A stretch of 64,000 nucleotides of DNA, from the NCBI RefSeq assembly GCF_900114825.1, contig NZ_FOUI01000010.1, positions 1 through 64,000 of the forward strand. Reading direction: 5' to 3'. The position numbers were made by a program, and so were the translations under genes. Numbering within the stretch: the stretch's first letter is position 1; each line of letters opens with the position of its first letter. Shown in pieces: positions 40,058 to 49,845 of the stretch. Under the pieces are notes generated by a model. It was not told the DNA's origin. It did not search any database and saw only the letters and a program-made list of their open reading frames with translations. Source of the DNA: Halopseudomonas yangmingensis (GTDB lineage: Bacteria; Pseudomonadota; Gammaproteobacteria; Pseudomonadales; Pseudomonadaceae).

Positions 40058-41256
40058 GCTGGATGCAACAACGGCTGGAAGTGATCAGTGGCTGCGCCTT
40101 TCGCAGTTTCTTCTTGCTGAGTGCTGCCGCTGCGGTGCTGCTGATCGGGCTGTGGCTTGGTTTCCTGCACAGTGGCCGTGGAATCGCGTTTGGCGTAGCG
40201 GGTCCCTTCGCCTGGCATCTGCACGAGATGCTTTGGGGGCTGTCGCTGGCAGCACTGATTGGCTTTCTGCTGACGGCCTTGCCTGAATTCGTCAAGGCCA
40301 GCGAGCCGCCACGCCGGTTGATAGTGCTGCTGGCGCTGCTCTGGCTGGCCGGACGTCTGGCCGCACTGACTGCCGGCTGGCTGGGATACTGGCCGTTACT
40401 GCTGTTGCATTGGGCGCTGTTGCTGCTACTGTGCCGCTGGGTATTGCCGCCGCTCTGGCGCGACCCGCGCCGCCGTCATCGCGGCTTCCTGTGGGGCCTG
40501 TTACTGCTCTGTGTGCTGCGCCTTGGGCTGGATCAGGCGCTGCTGCGCGGTGCGCCAGCGATGCCATGGCTGCATGCCACGCTGCACCTGTTCATGTTGT
40601 TGATACTGCTGGCCCACGGGCGCATATCACTGCGTATCGTCAACCGGCATCTGGATGCTTTACAGATTACCGAGCGGCGTTTTCTGCCACGGCCGCCGCT
40701 GCGCCATCTGGCGACCAGTCTGATTGCCTTGTATGCCCTGGTTCAATTGCTCGCCAGTCTGGTGCCAGGACTGCTCAGTCCGGCATTGCAGGGTTGGCTG
40801 GCGCTGGCCGCCGCCGCCGCACTGCTTAACCTGTTGAATGACTGGCGGATTGGCCGCGAATTGTGGCAACCCCATGTGATCCTGTTGTTTGCGCTCCCCC
40901 TGTGCATGGCGGTGGGTTACGGGCTGCTTGGCTTTGCCCAGCTGGGTGCCGGCATAGCGCTGTCTGCCGGTTGGCACTGGCTGGGCATTGCTGCGCTTGG
41001 CTTGTCGCTACTGGTGGTGATGAGCATCGCCGGGCGACTGCACAGCGGACTGGATCTTGATCGTCGCGCCTGGCTGCCGGTAGCCGGTCTGTTGCTGCTG
41101 GGGTCGGTGTTGGCGCGCAGCCTGAGTACGCTGGGCCATGACTGGCTGTTCTGGATCAGCCTGTCGGCTTGCGCCTGGATGCTGGCGTTTGCCTGTTGGG
41201 CAGTCTGGTTATGGCCGGTACTGACGCGCCTGCGACCGGGTCAACAGGGGTGTTGA
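40051..41256 (+). CDS. nnrS: NnrS-family heme-copper membrane protein
   Basis: A 401-residue, very hydrophobic protein with about 12 membrane segments. The motif FAWHLHEMLWG (His56, His58) matches the N-terminal signature of NnrS, and further histidines sit in WLHATLHLFM and SAGWHWLG. NnrS proteins carry heme and copper and reduce nitrosative stress in denitrifiers; the biochemical activity is not settled. Being last in an operon with an uptake system is unusual and suggests that the imported compound and NnrS serve the same need. A strong terminator follows. Confidence 0.88.
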   Translation: MLSWMQQRLEVISGCAFRSFFLLSAAAAVLLIGLWLGFLHSGRGIAFGVAGPFAWHLHEMLWGLSLAALIGFLLTALPEFVKASEPPRRLIVLLALLWLAGRLAALTAGWLGYWPLLLLHWALLLLLCRWVLPPLWRDPRRRHRGFLWGLLLLCVLRLGLDQALLRGAPAMPWLHATLHLFMLLILLAHGRISLRIVNRHLDALQITERRFLPRPPLRHLATSLIALYALVQLLASLVPGLLSPALQGWLALAAAAALLNLLNDWRIGRELWQPHVILLFALPLCMAVGYGLLGFAQLGAGIALSAGWHWLGIAALGLSLLVVMSIAGRLHSGLDLDRRAWLPVAGLLLLGSVLARSLSTLGHDWLFWISLSACAWMLAFACWAVWLWPVLTRLRPGQQGC

Positions 41257-41280
41257 GCATTTCTGCCCAGCTCTAGCAAA

Positions 41281-41313
41281 ACGACACCGCCGGCATAAAG
41301 CCGGCGGTGTCGT
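41281..41313. terminator. Bidirectional terminator after nnrS
   Basis: A perfect 14-bp stem (ACGACACCGCCGGC and its complement) with loop ATAAA, preceded by GCAAA and followed by TTACC. It separates nnrS from the convergent cytochrome gene. Confidence 0.88.
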
Positions 41314-41336
41314 TACCAAACCTGCTTGGATCGTGC

Positions 41337-41654
41337 TCAGCGCTCGATGATCCAGTCCAGAATGGTGCGTGCCTGATCCTGGTCGACCGCGTTCGGCGGC
41401 ATCGGGATGGCGCCCCATACACCGCTGGAGCCGGCAACGACGTGGCTGGCCACAGTGTTCAGGGTGTCTTCGTCGGCGCCCTTGTAACGTTCGGCGATCT
41501 GGTCAAGCGAAGGACCCACTGCCGGAGAAGACGGCATATGGCAAGCAACGCAGGGGTTGGAGCGGAACAGCTTCTCGCCCTCGTTGGCCTGGGCCAGCGG
41601 GGCAGCAAGCAGAGCGGCGGTGCCTACGGCAGCCAGCAAAGCAGTCAGTTTCAT
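41337..41654 (-). CDS. nirM: Cytochrome c-551-like electron carrier
   Basis: A 105-residue exported monoheme cytochrome. A signal peptide covers residues 1-23; CVACH at about 35-39 binds heme and the axial methionine lies in WGAIPMPPNAV, the exact landmark of Pseudomonas cytochrome c-551. Such proteins donate electrons to cytochrome cd1 nitrite reductase (NirS) and other periplasmic enzymes. No nirS is in the window, so the nirM name is by resemblance. It lies downstream of the TonB receptor on the same strand; the 89 bases between contain a short TAACGC/GCGTTA hairpin and no clear FNR box. Confidence 0.82.
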   Translation of the reverse strand: MKLTALLAAVGTAALLAAPLAQANEGEKLFRSNPCVACHMPSSPAVGPSLDQIAERYKGADEDTLNTVASHVVAGSSGVWGAIPMPPNAVDQDQARTILDWIIER

Positions 41655-41743
41655 CAGGTAATCCTCGTTATCAGGTATCTCTCAGGCGCGAACCTTAACG
41701 CAAAGGCGTTACGGCTCCTAGCGTCATGATGTCGCAGTTGGCC

Positions 41744-43840
41744 TCAGAACTCCACTGTGAATTCCACGTCCAGGTGCCGCTTCATGCCCGGGATTTCATC
41801 AATCGCCCGGTAATCCCGGTTCAGCAGGTTGCCCAGCAGCACACGGGTGCTGGCGCGTTCGCCGATATCCAGATTCCAGGCCAGGTTCAGCGTGGCGTAA
41901 CCGGAGGCGCGGTCCAGATGGCGGCGGGTCGGCAGTATCTCGCCGTTCTGGTTGTTCAGCCGGGCGCCGTCGGCGGCGCGCATGAACACATCCACTTCAC
42001 TGTTGAGACCCTTGCCGAGCACCGTAAAGTGGCGAACCCCGAGCGTGCCGGACTTCTTCGGCAGGCCGCTGTGGCCGGTACGGTAGCCGTTGCCATGATC
42101 GAAGGTACGCTGCGCCAGCAGCACTGAGGCGTGCGGGGTAAAGGCCCCCAGGCTGCGCCATTCGGCAACCAGTTCCAGACCTTCGGTGGTGGCCTTGCTG
42201 ATATTCACCCAGCTGACCGCGCCGGCCGGCAGCGCAGTCGGTGTGGTCTGGCCATAGTAGTCGGGCAGGCTGCTGATGCCCTGGCGCGAGATATAGTCCT
42301 TGGCGCTGGTGCGGAACAGTGCAGCATCCAGCAGCCACTGGCTGCTTTCGTGGCGCACACCCAGTTCAAAGGTGTCGGCCTGTTCCGGCTTGAGGTCAGG
42401 GTTGCCATAGTGGTCGCTGCCCTCAATCCGGGTGATCAGATACAGCTGCGACAGGCTGGGGAAGGAATAGCCCTGGGCGTAACTGGCGCGGTAGCTCCAG
42501 TGGCTGTTCGGCGCCCAGACCAGGCCGAGCGAACCCAGCAGCTTGTCGTCGGTCTCGCTGGCCGGGCGCATAAAGGTGCTGCCGGTGCTGCGTTCCAGCT
42601 CACCCTCGACCGAGTAGTAGCGTGCGCCCAGATAGCCGGTGAGTTGCTCGCTGAAGTTCCAGCGCTGCTGGAGGAAGGCCGACCACATCTGCTGGCTGGC
42701 CTTTTGCGAGGACGGATCGGTGGTGGTAACCGGTGGTACCGGTGCACGCATGACATTGGTGCGAATCGAGTTCTTTTCGGTATCCAGCCGGTCGTCCATG
42801 TATTCCAGGCCAAACAGGGTGGGCTGGCCACCAATCAGCTCCAGTTCCGAACGGGCGGCCAGACCGCGGGTCAATTGCTCGTCCTCGGAGAGAATGTCGA
42901 TATCGCGGCGCTGAATCGGTACTGGTGGCGGAATGATCACGCTGGTACGTGTATCGAACTCGCGATCCACGGTGCGCTGGTAGGCGTCCAGGGTCAGCTT
43001 GCGTAGCCAGGGGCTCAGGTCGCTGGCCTCGTAGAACACGGCGTAGCGGGTCTGGTCGCGGACCGGGAAGCCCATGCTGGCAGTCACTCCGGGCTGCTCC
43101 TTGAGCCAGGCATTGGCGCTCAGATTGAACTGTTCGGCCTTGAATGCCAGATAGTGCTTGCCCCAGCTGTAGCCCAGGTGTGTGGCCACCGATTCGGTGT
43201 CGTAATCGCTGTTGTCCAGGCTGCCGCTGCGGGTGCGGCGGTCGCCGTGCTCGCTGCGTGACAGTGCCAGCCGGTAATCGAAGCCGTTCATCCCGCCGTA
43301 CAGGCCAGCACCGGCGCGGTAGCCCTGGGTGGCCGAGTAGTAGCCGCCGCTGGCATAGCCCTGCAGGGGCTCGCTGCCGCCGCGCTTGGTGATGATATTG
43401 ACCACCCCACCAATGGCATTGGCGCCATTGATCACCGAGGACGGGCCGCGCACCACTTCGATATGGTCGATCAGTGCCGGGTCGATCAGCAGGGGTGTGC
43501 CGTAGTTGCTGTGATCGGTCATGGTCTGGCCATCGATCTTGACCACCACCCGCCGCGAGCTTTCGCCGCGAATAGCGATACGTTTCATACCGGGGGTGGC
43601 GGAATCGCTGAGGCTGACCCCGGGGATGTCACGAAACAGCTCTGCTACATCGGCGGCACTGCTGCGTTCGATTTGTTCGGCGCTGATGCGCGTGATGCTG
43701 GCCGGGCTTTGCATCGTAGAGACCGCCATACCGGTAGCGGTCACTACGGAGTCTTCCAGTTTGTAGGTGTCCGCAATGGCGGCCTGCTGCACCAGCAAGG
43801 CCAGTGCGAGGGTGCTTTTTACCCTGAAAAACTGTTTCAT
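41744..43840 (-). CDS. Second TonB-dependent outer-membrane receptor
   Basis: A 698-residue receptor with a signal peptide (MKQFFRVKSTLALALLVQQAAIA), TonB-box-like DSVVTATGM near residue 31, a plug with DIPGVSLSDSATPGMKRIAIRG and VVRGPSSVINGANAIGGVVNIITKRGG, and a barrel ending in DVEFTVEF. It resembles receptors for siderophores or heme; the ligand is unknown. The ATG at 43840 has GGAG eight bases upstream, so the extension to 43888 is rejected. An Anr/Dnr-type site lies upstream, which links it to the same low-oxygen, NO-related regime as the neighbouring operons. Confidence 0.88.
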   Translation of the reverse strand: MKQFFRVKSTLALALLVQQAAIADTYKLEDSVVTATGMAVSTMQSPASITRISAEQIERSSAADVAELFRDIPGVSLSDSATPGMKRIAIRGESSRRVVVKIDGQTMTDHSNYGTPLLIDPALIDHIEVVRGPSSVINGANAIGGVVNIITKRGGSEPLQGYASGGYYSATQGYRAGAGLYGGMNGFDYRLALSRSEHGDRRTRSGSLDNSDYDTESVATHLGYSWGKHYLAFKAEQFNLSANAWLKEQPGVTASMGFPVRDQTRYAVFYEASDLSPWLRKLTLDAYQRTVDREFDTRTSVIIPPPVPIQRRDIDILSEDEQLTRGLAARSELELIGGQPTLFGLEYMDDRLDTEKNSIRTNVMRAPVPPVTTTDPSSQKASQQMWSAFLQQRWNFSEQLTGYLGARYYSVEGELERSTGSTFMRPASETDDKLLGSLGLVWAPNSHWSYRASYAQGYSFPSLSQLYLITRIEGSDHYGNPDLKPEQADTFELGVRHESSQWLLDAALFRTSAKDYISRQGISSLPDYYGQTTPTALPAGAVSWVNISKATTEGLELVAEWRSLGAFTPHASVLLAQRTFDHGNGYRTGHSGLPKKSGTLGVRHFTVLGKGLNSEVDVFMRAADGARLNNQNGEILPTRRHLDRASGYATLNLAWNLDIGERASTRVLLGNLLNRDYRAIDEIPGMKRHLDVEFTVEF

Positions 43841-43899
43841 CTGTTTGACTCCTGATTTCGCATGCGGTGCATGGTAGTCGGCAGGCAATTGTAGAAATC

Positions 43900-43913
43900 T
43901 TGATGTACGTCAA
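43900..43913 (-). promoter_or_regulatory. Anr/Dnr-type box upstream of the second TonB receptor
   Basis: Read on the minus strand the site is TTGAC-GTAC-ATCAA, one base from the FNR consensus and the same left half as the box at 35376. A TACCAT -10 element at 43871-43876 places the centre about 42 bases upstream of the expected start, fitting activation. Confidence 0.72.
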
Positions 43914-44031
43914 CTTTACCCAGTATTCATGCGGGTTTCAGGTACGACATATTGTCGCCCCCCATGTAAACTGGCCCCTGGCTGCGGCAACATTCAGCAA
44001 ATAACTGGTGGGAGTCTCTCTTGTCGGGCGA

Positions 44032-44090
44032 GTGTAAAAAACACCCTGCAAGGGTTCAAATAACCGCGCTCGATTAAGGTTAAAATTACC
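44032..44090 (+). promoter_or_regulatory. Three GT-N7-AC motifs (candidate NorR enhancer sites)
   Basis: Three near-palindromic motifs fit the GT-N7-AC core of NorR sites: GTGTAAAAAACAC (44032-44044), GGTTCAAATAACC (44053-44065) and GGTTAAAATTACC (44078-44090). Their centres are about 20-25 bases apart and they lie 40-100 bases upstream of the sigma-54 promoter, as in known NorR-controlled promoters with three sites. Confidence 0.72.
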
Positions 44091-44130
44091 TTGCCAATTA
44101 AAAGTATTATTAAATCAATAAGTTAGGCTG

Positions 44131-44146
44131 TGGCACGACAATTGCT
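44131..44146 (+). promoter_or_regulatory. Sigma-54 promoter of the nor cluster
   Basis: TGGCACGACAATTGCT matches the sigma-54 consensus TGGCAC-N5-TTGCW at every conserved position. The expected start point is about 44157, 44 bases before the norQ ATG. It requires an enhancer-binding activator, for which the upstream GT-N7-AC motifs point to NorR. Confidence 0.9.
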
Positions 44147-44200
44147 TTAGCTGCGTTAAGACAGCGTAAGTGCCGCAACAAACCGAAACAGGACAGCCCC

Positions 44201-45046
44201 ATGACAGCTACATCGACAATCAAGCCGCTGAATCGCGGCCTCGGCCAGGAAGCCTGGTACCGGCCTGCGGGCAATGAAATCGAGCTGTTCGAGCAGGCCG
44301 CGCAGCACCAGTTGCCGGTTCTGATCAAGGGGCCGACCGGCTGTGGCAAGACCCGCTTTGTGCAGCATATGGCCGAGCGTCTGGGCCGCAAGCTGTATAC
44401 CGTGGCCTGCCACGACGATCTGACTACTGCCGATCTGGTCGGCCGTCATCTGATTGGCAGCAACGGCACTTTCTGGCAGGACGGCCCACTGACCCGCGCG
44501 GTGCGTGAAGGTGCGATCTGCTATCTGGACGAGATTATCGAGGCACGCAAGGACACCACTGTGGTACTCCATCCGCTGGCCGATGACCGGCGTATACTGC
44601 CGCTGGATGCCACCGGTGAGTGTCTGGAGGCTGCGCCCGGCTTTATGCTGGTGGTGTCCTACAACCCGGGTTACCGCAATTTGCTCAAGGGGCTCAAGCC
44701 GAGCACCCGTCAGCGCTTCGTCGCCATGTCCTTTGATTATCCGGACGCTGCTGCTGAAACCGAAATTCTGGCTACCGAGGCCGGACTGGATGCGGATACT
44801 GCCGCAACACTGGTTCGTCTTGGCAACGCCCTGCGTCATCTCGGCCAGCATGATCTGGAAGAGGCGCCCTCCACCCGTCTGCTGATCCATGCCGGTCGCC
44901 TGATGCGATCCGGACTGGACCCGCTGTCGGCCTGTCAGGCTTGCCTGGCACAGCCGTTGACCGACGACCCGACTGTTCAGGCGGCCATCCTGGACGTGGT
45001 TCGGGCGCATTTCCAGAACCCGGACTCACAAAAGGAAAAAAGCTGA
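44201..45046 (+). CDS. norQ: NorQ/NirQ AAA+ ATPase for nitric oxide reductase assembly
   Basis: A 281-residue MoxR-type AAA+ ATPase of the CbbQ/NirQ/NorQ family. Walker A is GPTGCGKT at about residues 44-51 and Walker B is ICYLDEIIEA near 105; the sensor region is LVVSYNPGY, typical of the family. With NorD it activates nitric oxide reductase, probably by helping insert the FeB iron. It is the first gene after the sigma-54 promoter and is followed after 66 bases by norC. In P. aeruginosa and P. stutzeri the gene is called nirQ; here it heads the nor cluster. Confidence 0.92.
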   Translation: MTATSTIKPLNRGLGQEAWYRPAGNEIELFEQAAQHQLPVLIKGPTGCGKTRFVQHMAERLGRKLYTVACHDDLTTADLVGRHLIGSNGTFWQDGPLTRAVREGAICYLDEIIEARKDTTVVLHPLADDRRILPLDATGECLEAAPGFMLVVSYNPGYRNLLKGLKPSTRQRFVAMSFDYPDAAAETEILATEAGLDADTAATLVRLGNALRHLGQHDLEEAPSTRLLIHAGRLMRSGLDPLSACQACLAQPLTDDPTVQAAILDVVRAHFQNPDSQKEKS

Positions 45047-45112
45047 CCCCACAGAAAAACACATAGCCTGAACAGCATTGACCAGCTTCATCTAGACACT
45101 GAGGAGATCATC

Positions 45113-45559
45113 ATGTCGGAGCGCTTTACAAAGGGCATGGCCCGTAACATCTACTATGGGGGTGGCGTGTTCTTCATGCTGCTGTTCATAGGACTAACCT
45201 TCGATACCGTCAGGGCGATTCCAGAGCGTGAAAATCGCGACATGCTTACCGCATCAGTAGCCAGCGGCAAGCATATCTGGGAAGAAAACAACTGCGTCGG
45301 TTGCCACTCGCTGCTGGGCGAGGGTGCCTACTTCGCACCCGAACTGGGCAACGTTTTCCCGCGTCGCGGGATGGGCAACGAGCAGATCTTCCACGCCTAT
45401 TTCAAGGCCTGGATGCAGGCGATGCCGACCAATGCACCGGGTCGCCGGCAAATGCCGCAGTTCAATCTTACCGATGAACAGCTGCATGATCTGGCCGAGT
45501 TCCTGATCTGGACGTCGCGTATCGACACCAACAACTGGCCGCCGAACATCGAAGGCTGA
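45113..45559 (+). CDS. norC: Nitric oxide reductase subunit C (cytochrome c)
   Basis: A 148-residue membrane-anchored cytochrome with one N-terminal helix (about residues 13-31, FFMLLFIGLTF) and the heme motif CVGCH at about 61-65. The methionine ligand is in the MPQFNLTDEQ stretch near residue 111. NorC passes electrons from periplasmic carriers to NorB. A GAGGAG-like site precedes the ATG. The length is standard. Confidence 0.97.
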   Translation: MSERFTKGMARNIYYGGGVFFMLLFIGLTFDTVRAIPERENRDMLTASVASGKHIWEENNCVGCHSLLGEGAYFAPELGNVFPRRGMGNEQIFHAYFKAWMQAMPTNAPGRRQMPQFNLTDEQLHDLAEFLIWTSRIDTNNWPPNIEG

Positions 45560-45585
45560 TTGTCGAGCAGAGGTTGAGGCACTAA

Positions 45586-47013
<1,428 letters not shown>

Positions 47014-47022
47014 TCTGCACCG

Positions 47023-47075
47023 ACTGGCCGGCCACAAGCCGGCCAGTCTCTTTCCCCTCCGGAGTCGGACTCCGG
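47023..47075 (+). terminator. Double hairpin between norB and the Fe-S protein gene
   Basis: ACTGGCCGGC-CACAA-GCCGGCCAGT (47023-47047) is followed by CCGGAGTC-G-GACTCCGG (47059-47075) and CTGTTTTTT. The second looks like an intrinsic terminator whose T-run joins the GGAGGA ribosome site of the next gene. It could lower expression of the downstream genes relative to norCB, or protect the norCB message. Confidence 0.65.
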
Positions 47076-47094
47076 CTGTTTTTTGGAGGACTCC

Positions 47095-47991
47095 ATGTAC
47101 CCGCGTCTCAGGCGGCTTAGCCGCAGCAGTTTCTTCCTCCTGTTTCTGCTGGCGCCGGTGCTGGACCTTTTTCGTCTCGACCTGAACCAGGGTCATTTCA
47201 TCATCCTCGGTATGGATTGGACTCTTGGTCTGCGTGGCAGCACTTTGGCCAGTGCTGATATCACCTGGCATTTGTCGTTGCGTCTGCTGATCCCTGTGGT
47301 GTTGACCCTTGCCCTGCTGTTCTGGGTGGTCTGGCGCTGGGGCCGTATTTACTGCGGCTGGTTGTGCCCGCATTTCTCCATGGTCGAATGGATTGACCAG
47401 ACCATGGATCGCTGGCTGGGCCGACGCTCATTGTGGGAGCCGGTGGACGGTATGCGCCGGCCGATGGCCAAGGCGGTAGTCGCCGTTGCGGTAGTCAGCG
47501 TGTCGTTTCTCTGGGCGATCACCCTGCTCAGTTATCTGGTGACGCCGATCCCGCTGTGGCAGGGCTTTTTCAGTCTTGAACTGCCGCGCTGGAACTGGAT
47601 ATTTCTGATTGCTGCGACTTTGGCGTTTACTGTCGAGTTCACCCTGGCGCGGCACTTTTTCTGCAAGTTCGGTTGTGCCGTGGGCATCTTCCAAAGTCTG
47701 ATCTGGATGCTCAACCGGCGCTCGATGATTGTTGGCTTCAGCCGTGAGCGGGCGCGTGACTGCCGTGACTGCAGCGCCTGTGACCGGGCCTGCCCGATGC
47801 GCCTGAAGCCACGTGGCATGAAACGCCACAAGATTACCTGTACCCAGTGCGGCGTCTGCATCCAGACCTGCAGCCAGGTGCAGGCTAACAATCCGGAAGG
47901 TTCACTGCTGGAGTGGCGCAGCGGTGACGCTGCGGTGGAAATGGATCGCCAGCCGCGTATGCACCTGATTCCGGTCAAGCGAGAGGAGTGA
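47095..47991 (+). CDS. NapH/CcoG-like membrane ferredoxin in the nor cluster
   Basis: A 298-residue protein with about five membrane helices and two Fe-S cluster sets. Membrane-side cysteines occur in YCGWLCP near residue 88 and FFCKFGC near 190, as in NapH, NosR and CcoG relatives. Two ferredoxin-type motifs follow, CRDCSACDRACP and CTQCGVCIQTC, each able to bind a 4Fe-4S cluster. An electron-transfer or assembly role for NO reductase is inferred from its place between norB and norD. GGAGGA lies before the ATG at 47095; a TTG at 47083 is rejected. norD starts four bases after its stop. Confidence 0.82.
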   Translation: MYPRLRRLSRSSFFLLFLLAPVLDLFRLDLNQGHFIILGMDWTLGLRGSTLASADITWHLSLRLLIPVVLTLALLFWVVWRWGRIYCGWLCPHFSMVEWIDQTMDRWLGRRSLWEPVDGMRRPMAKAVVAVAVVSVSFLWAITLLSYLVTPIPLWQGFFSLELPRWNWIFLIAATLAFTVEFTLARHFFCKFGCAVGIFQSLIWMLNRRSMIVGFSRERARDCRDCSACDRACPMRLKPRGMKRHKITCTQCGVCIQTCSQVQANNPEGSLLEWRSGDAAVEMDRQPRMHLIPVKREE

Positions 47992-47994
47992 AGC

Positions 47995-49845
47995 ATGGAA
48001 GACATTGTCGGTGCCCGTTGGCACAACCTGATTACCCGGCTGGCGCGTACCGGATTTCCGGATGCGCGGGTAACGCTGGAAGATGAGGGCCCGCGGTTGG
48101 CGGTGGTTTTCCGTGCCCTCGGCGGCTCTCCGGCACTGTCGATCAAGCCCAGCACCGAGCGCACCCTGAGCCCGCCGCGGCCATTGCTGCAAAAAATCGC
48201 CGGTACCGGACGCAAGCATGCCCTGGCCTGGCGCGAGGAGGACTGCGTGCGTCTGCCGGATCGCTTGCAGGTGTTCCCTAGGGCGCAACTGAACCGCGAC
48301 CTGTACCTGTGGCTGGTGGCCATGGCCAGTGTTGGGCAGGTGCGTAGCGGTGCCGACTGGCTTGGCGGTAACCAGCAGGCGGTGCTGGAGACCCTGTTAG
48401 CCTACCCAGGTCTGCAGTCTGTTTATGTACAGCTGGTTGACGCGCTGATTGAGTTGCGCAACGCAGGACCCTTGGGTAGCGCCGCCGAGCAGCGCCGCGA
48501 GGCCTGTATTCAGGCGGCACTGCGCGAGCCGGGCAGTCAGCAGCAGCTGCCGGTGGCCGGCGGTGATCCGCTACCGGTGCCGCTCTGGCTGTATCCGCTG
48601 GATGAGCCCCTGGACCAGGCGCCGGTCAGTCGTCAACAGGACAACGAGGATGAGGGGGCTGCGGCGCCGCTGAAGGGCAAGGTCAAACAGGGCAAGGGTC
48701 GCAAGAAGGCCCAGTATGTCGAAGATATGGACAGCAAGACCGGCATGATAGTGTTCCGCCTGGAAAGCCTGTTCTCCTGGTCCGAATATATACCGCTGGA
48801 TCGCTGTGCCGACGATACCGAGGACGAGGACGCCGAACGTGCCGCTGACGATCTGGAGTTCCTCAGTCTGTCGCGCAAGGGCGATTCCGGTAACTCACGC
48901 TTGCGTATCGATCTTGACCTGCCCTCGGCGTCCGAGGATGACATCCCGCTTGGCGATGGATTGCTGTTGCCAGAGTGGGACTGGCGCAAGCAGAAGCTGC
49001 TGGCCAATCATTGCCGGGTGCTGCCGATGTTGCCACGTGGCGCGGAGCCGGCCGGGTTGCCGGAGCGTCTGAAACCGGTGGCGCACAACCTGCGCCGGCG
49101 TTTCGAGGGGCTGCGGCCGCAGAAGATGTGGAACAAGCGTCAGCCGGTCGGCAGCCAGCTGGACCTGGAAGCCTGTATCAGCTTCACCACTGACCGGATG
49201 CGTGGCCAAGCCAATGCGCAGCCGGCGCTGTGGCGTCAGGAGTCACCGCAGCACCGCGATCTGGCCTGTCTGGTGCTGGCCGATTTGTCACTCTCCACCG
49301 ATGCCTGGGCGGATAATGAGCATCAGGTGATCGAAGTGATCCGTGACAGCCTGTATCTGCTCGGCGAAGCACTGGATGCCGGCGACGACAGCTTTGCCTT
49401 GTACGGCTTTTCCTCGCGCCGGCGTGATCATGTGCGCTTCAGCCTGATCAAGAACTTTGCCGAGGCCTGGGGTGATGTGATTCGCGGACGAATCTCGGCG
49501 TTGCGCCCGGGTTACTACACGCGCATGGGCGCGGCGATCCGCCAGGCCACCGAGATCCTCAAGGAGCAGCCGGCCGAGCAGCGGGTGTTGCTGTTGCTGA
49601 CCGATGGCAAGCCGAACGATCTGGATATCTACGAAGGGCGCTACGGCATGGAAGATACCCGTCACGCCCTGTTGGAAGCGCGCCAGGCCGGCCTTGAGCC
49701 GTTCTGCGTGACCATTGACCAGCAGGCTTCGGACTATTTGCCGTACCTGTTCGGCAAGCAGCGCTACCAGTTGATCCAGCGCGCCGCCGAGCTGCCGTCA
49801 CTGTTGCCGAAGTTGTACCTGTTGTTGACCGGGAGAACGCCCTGA
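47995..49845 (+). CDS. norD: NorD, VWA-domain assembly factor
   Basis: A 616-residue cytoplasmic protein with a C-terminal von Willebrand A domain (about residues 420-610). The metal-ion-dependent adhesion motif is DLSLST near 428, and LLLLTDGKPNDLD supplies the later part. NorD works with the NorQ ATPase to mature nitric oxide reductase. The middle (about 225-245) holds a lysine-rich linker. It is coupled to the downstream norE gene by a TGATG overlap. Confidence 0.93.
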   Translation: MEDIVGARWHNLITRLARTGFPDARVTLEDEGPRLAVVFRALGGSPALSIKPSTERTLSPPRPLLQKIAGTGRKHALAWREEDCVRLPDRLQVFPRAQLNRDLYLWLVAMASVGQVRSGADWLGGNQQAVLETLLAYPGLQSVYVQLVDALIELRNAGPLGSAAEQRREACIQAALREPGSQQQLPVAGGDPLPVPLWLYPLDEPLDQAPVSRQQDNEDEGAAAPLKGKVKQGKGRKKAQYVEDMDSKTGMIVFRLESLFSWSEYIPLDRCADDTEDEDAERAADDLEFLSLSRKGDSGNSRLRIDLDLPSASEDDIPLGDGLLLPEWDWRKQKLLANHCRVLPMLPRGAEPAGLPERLKPVAHNLRRRFEGLRPQKMWNKRQPVGSQLDLEACISFTTDRMRGQANAQPALWRQESPQHRDLACLVLADLSLSTDAWADNEHQVIEVIRDSLYLLGEALDAGDDSFALYGFSSRRRDHVRFSLIKNFAEAWGDVIRGRISALRPGYYTRMGAAIRQATEILKEQPAEQRVLLLLTDGKPNDLDIYEGRYGMEDTRHALLEARQAGLEPFCVTIDQQASDYLPYLFGKQRYQLIQRAAELPSLLPKLYLLLTGRTP

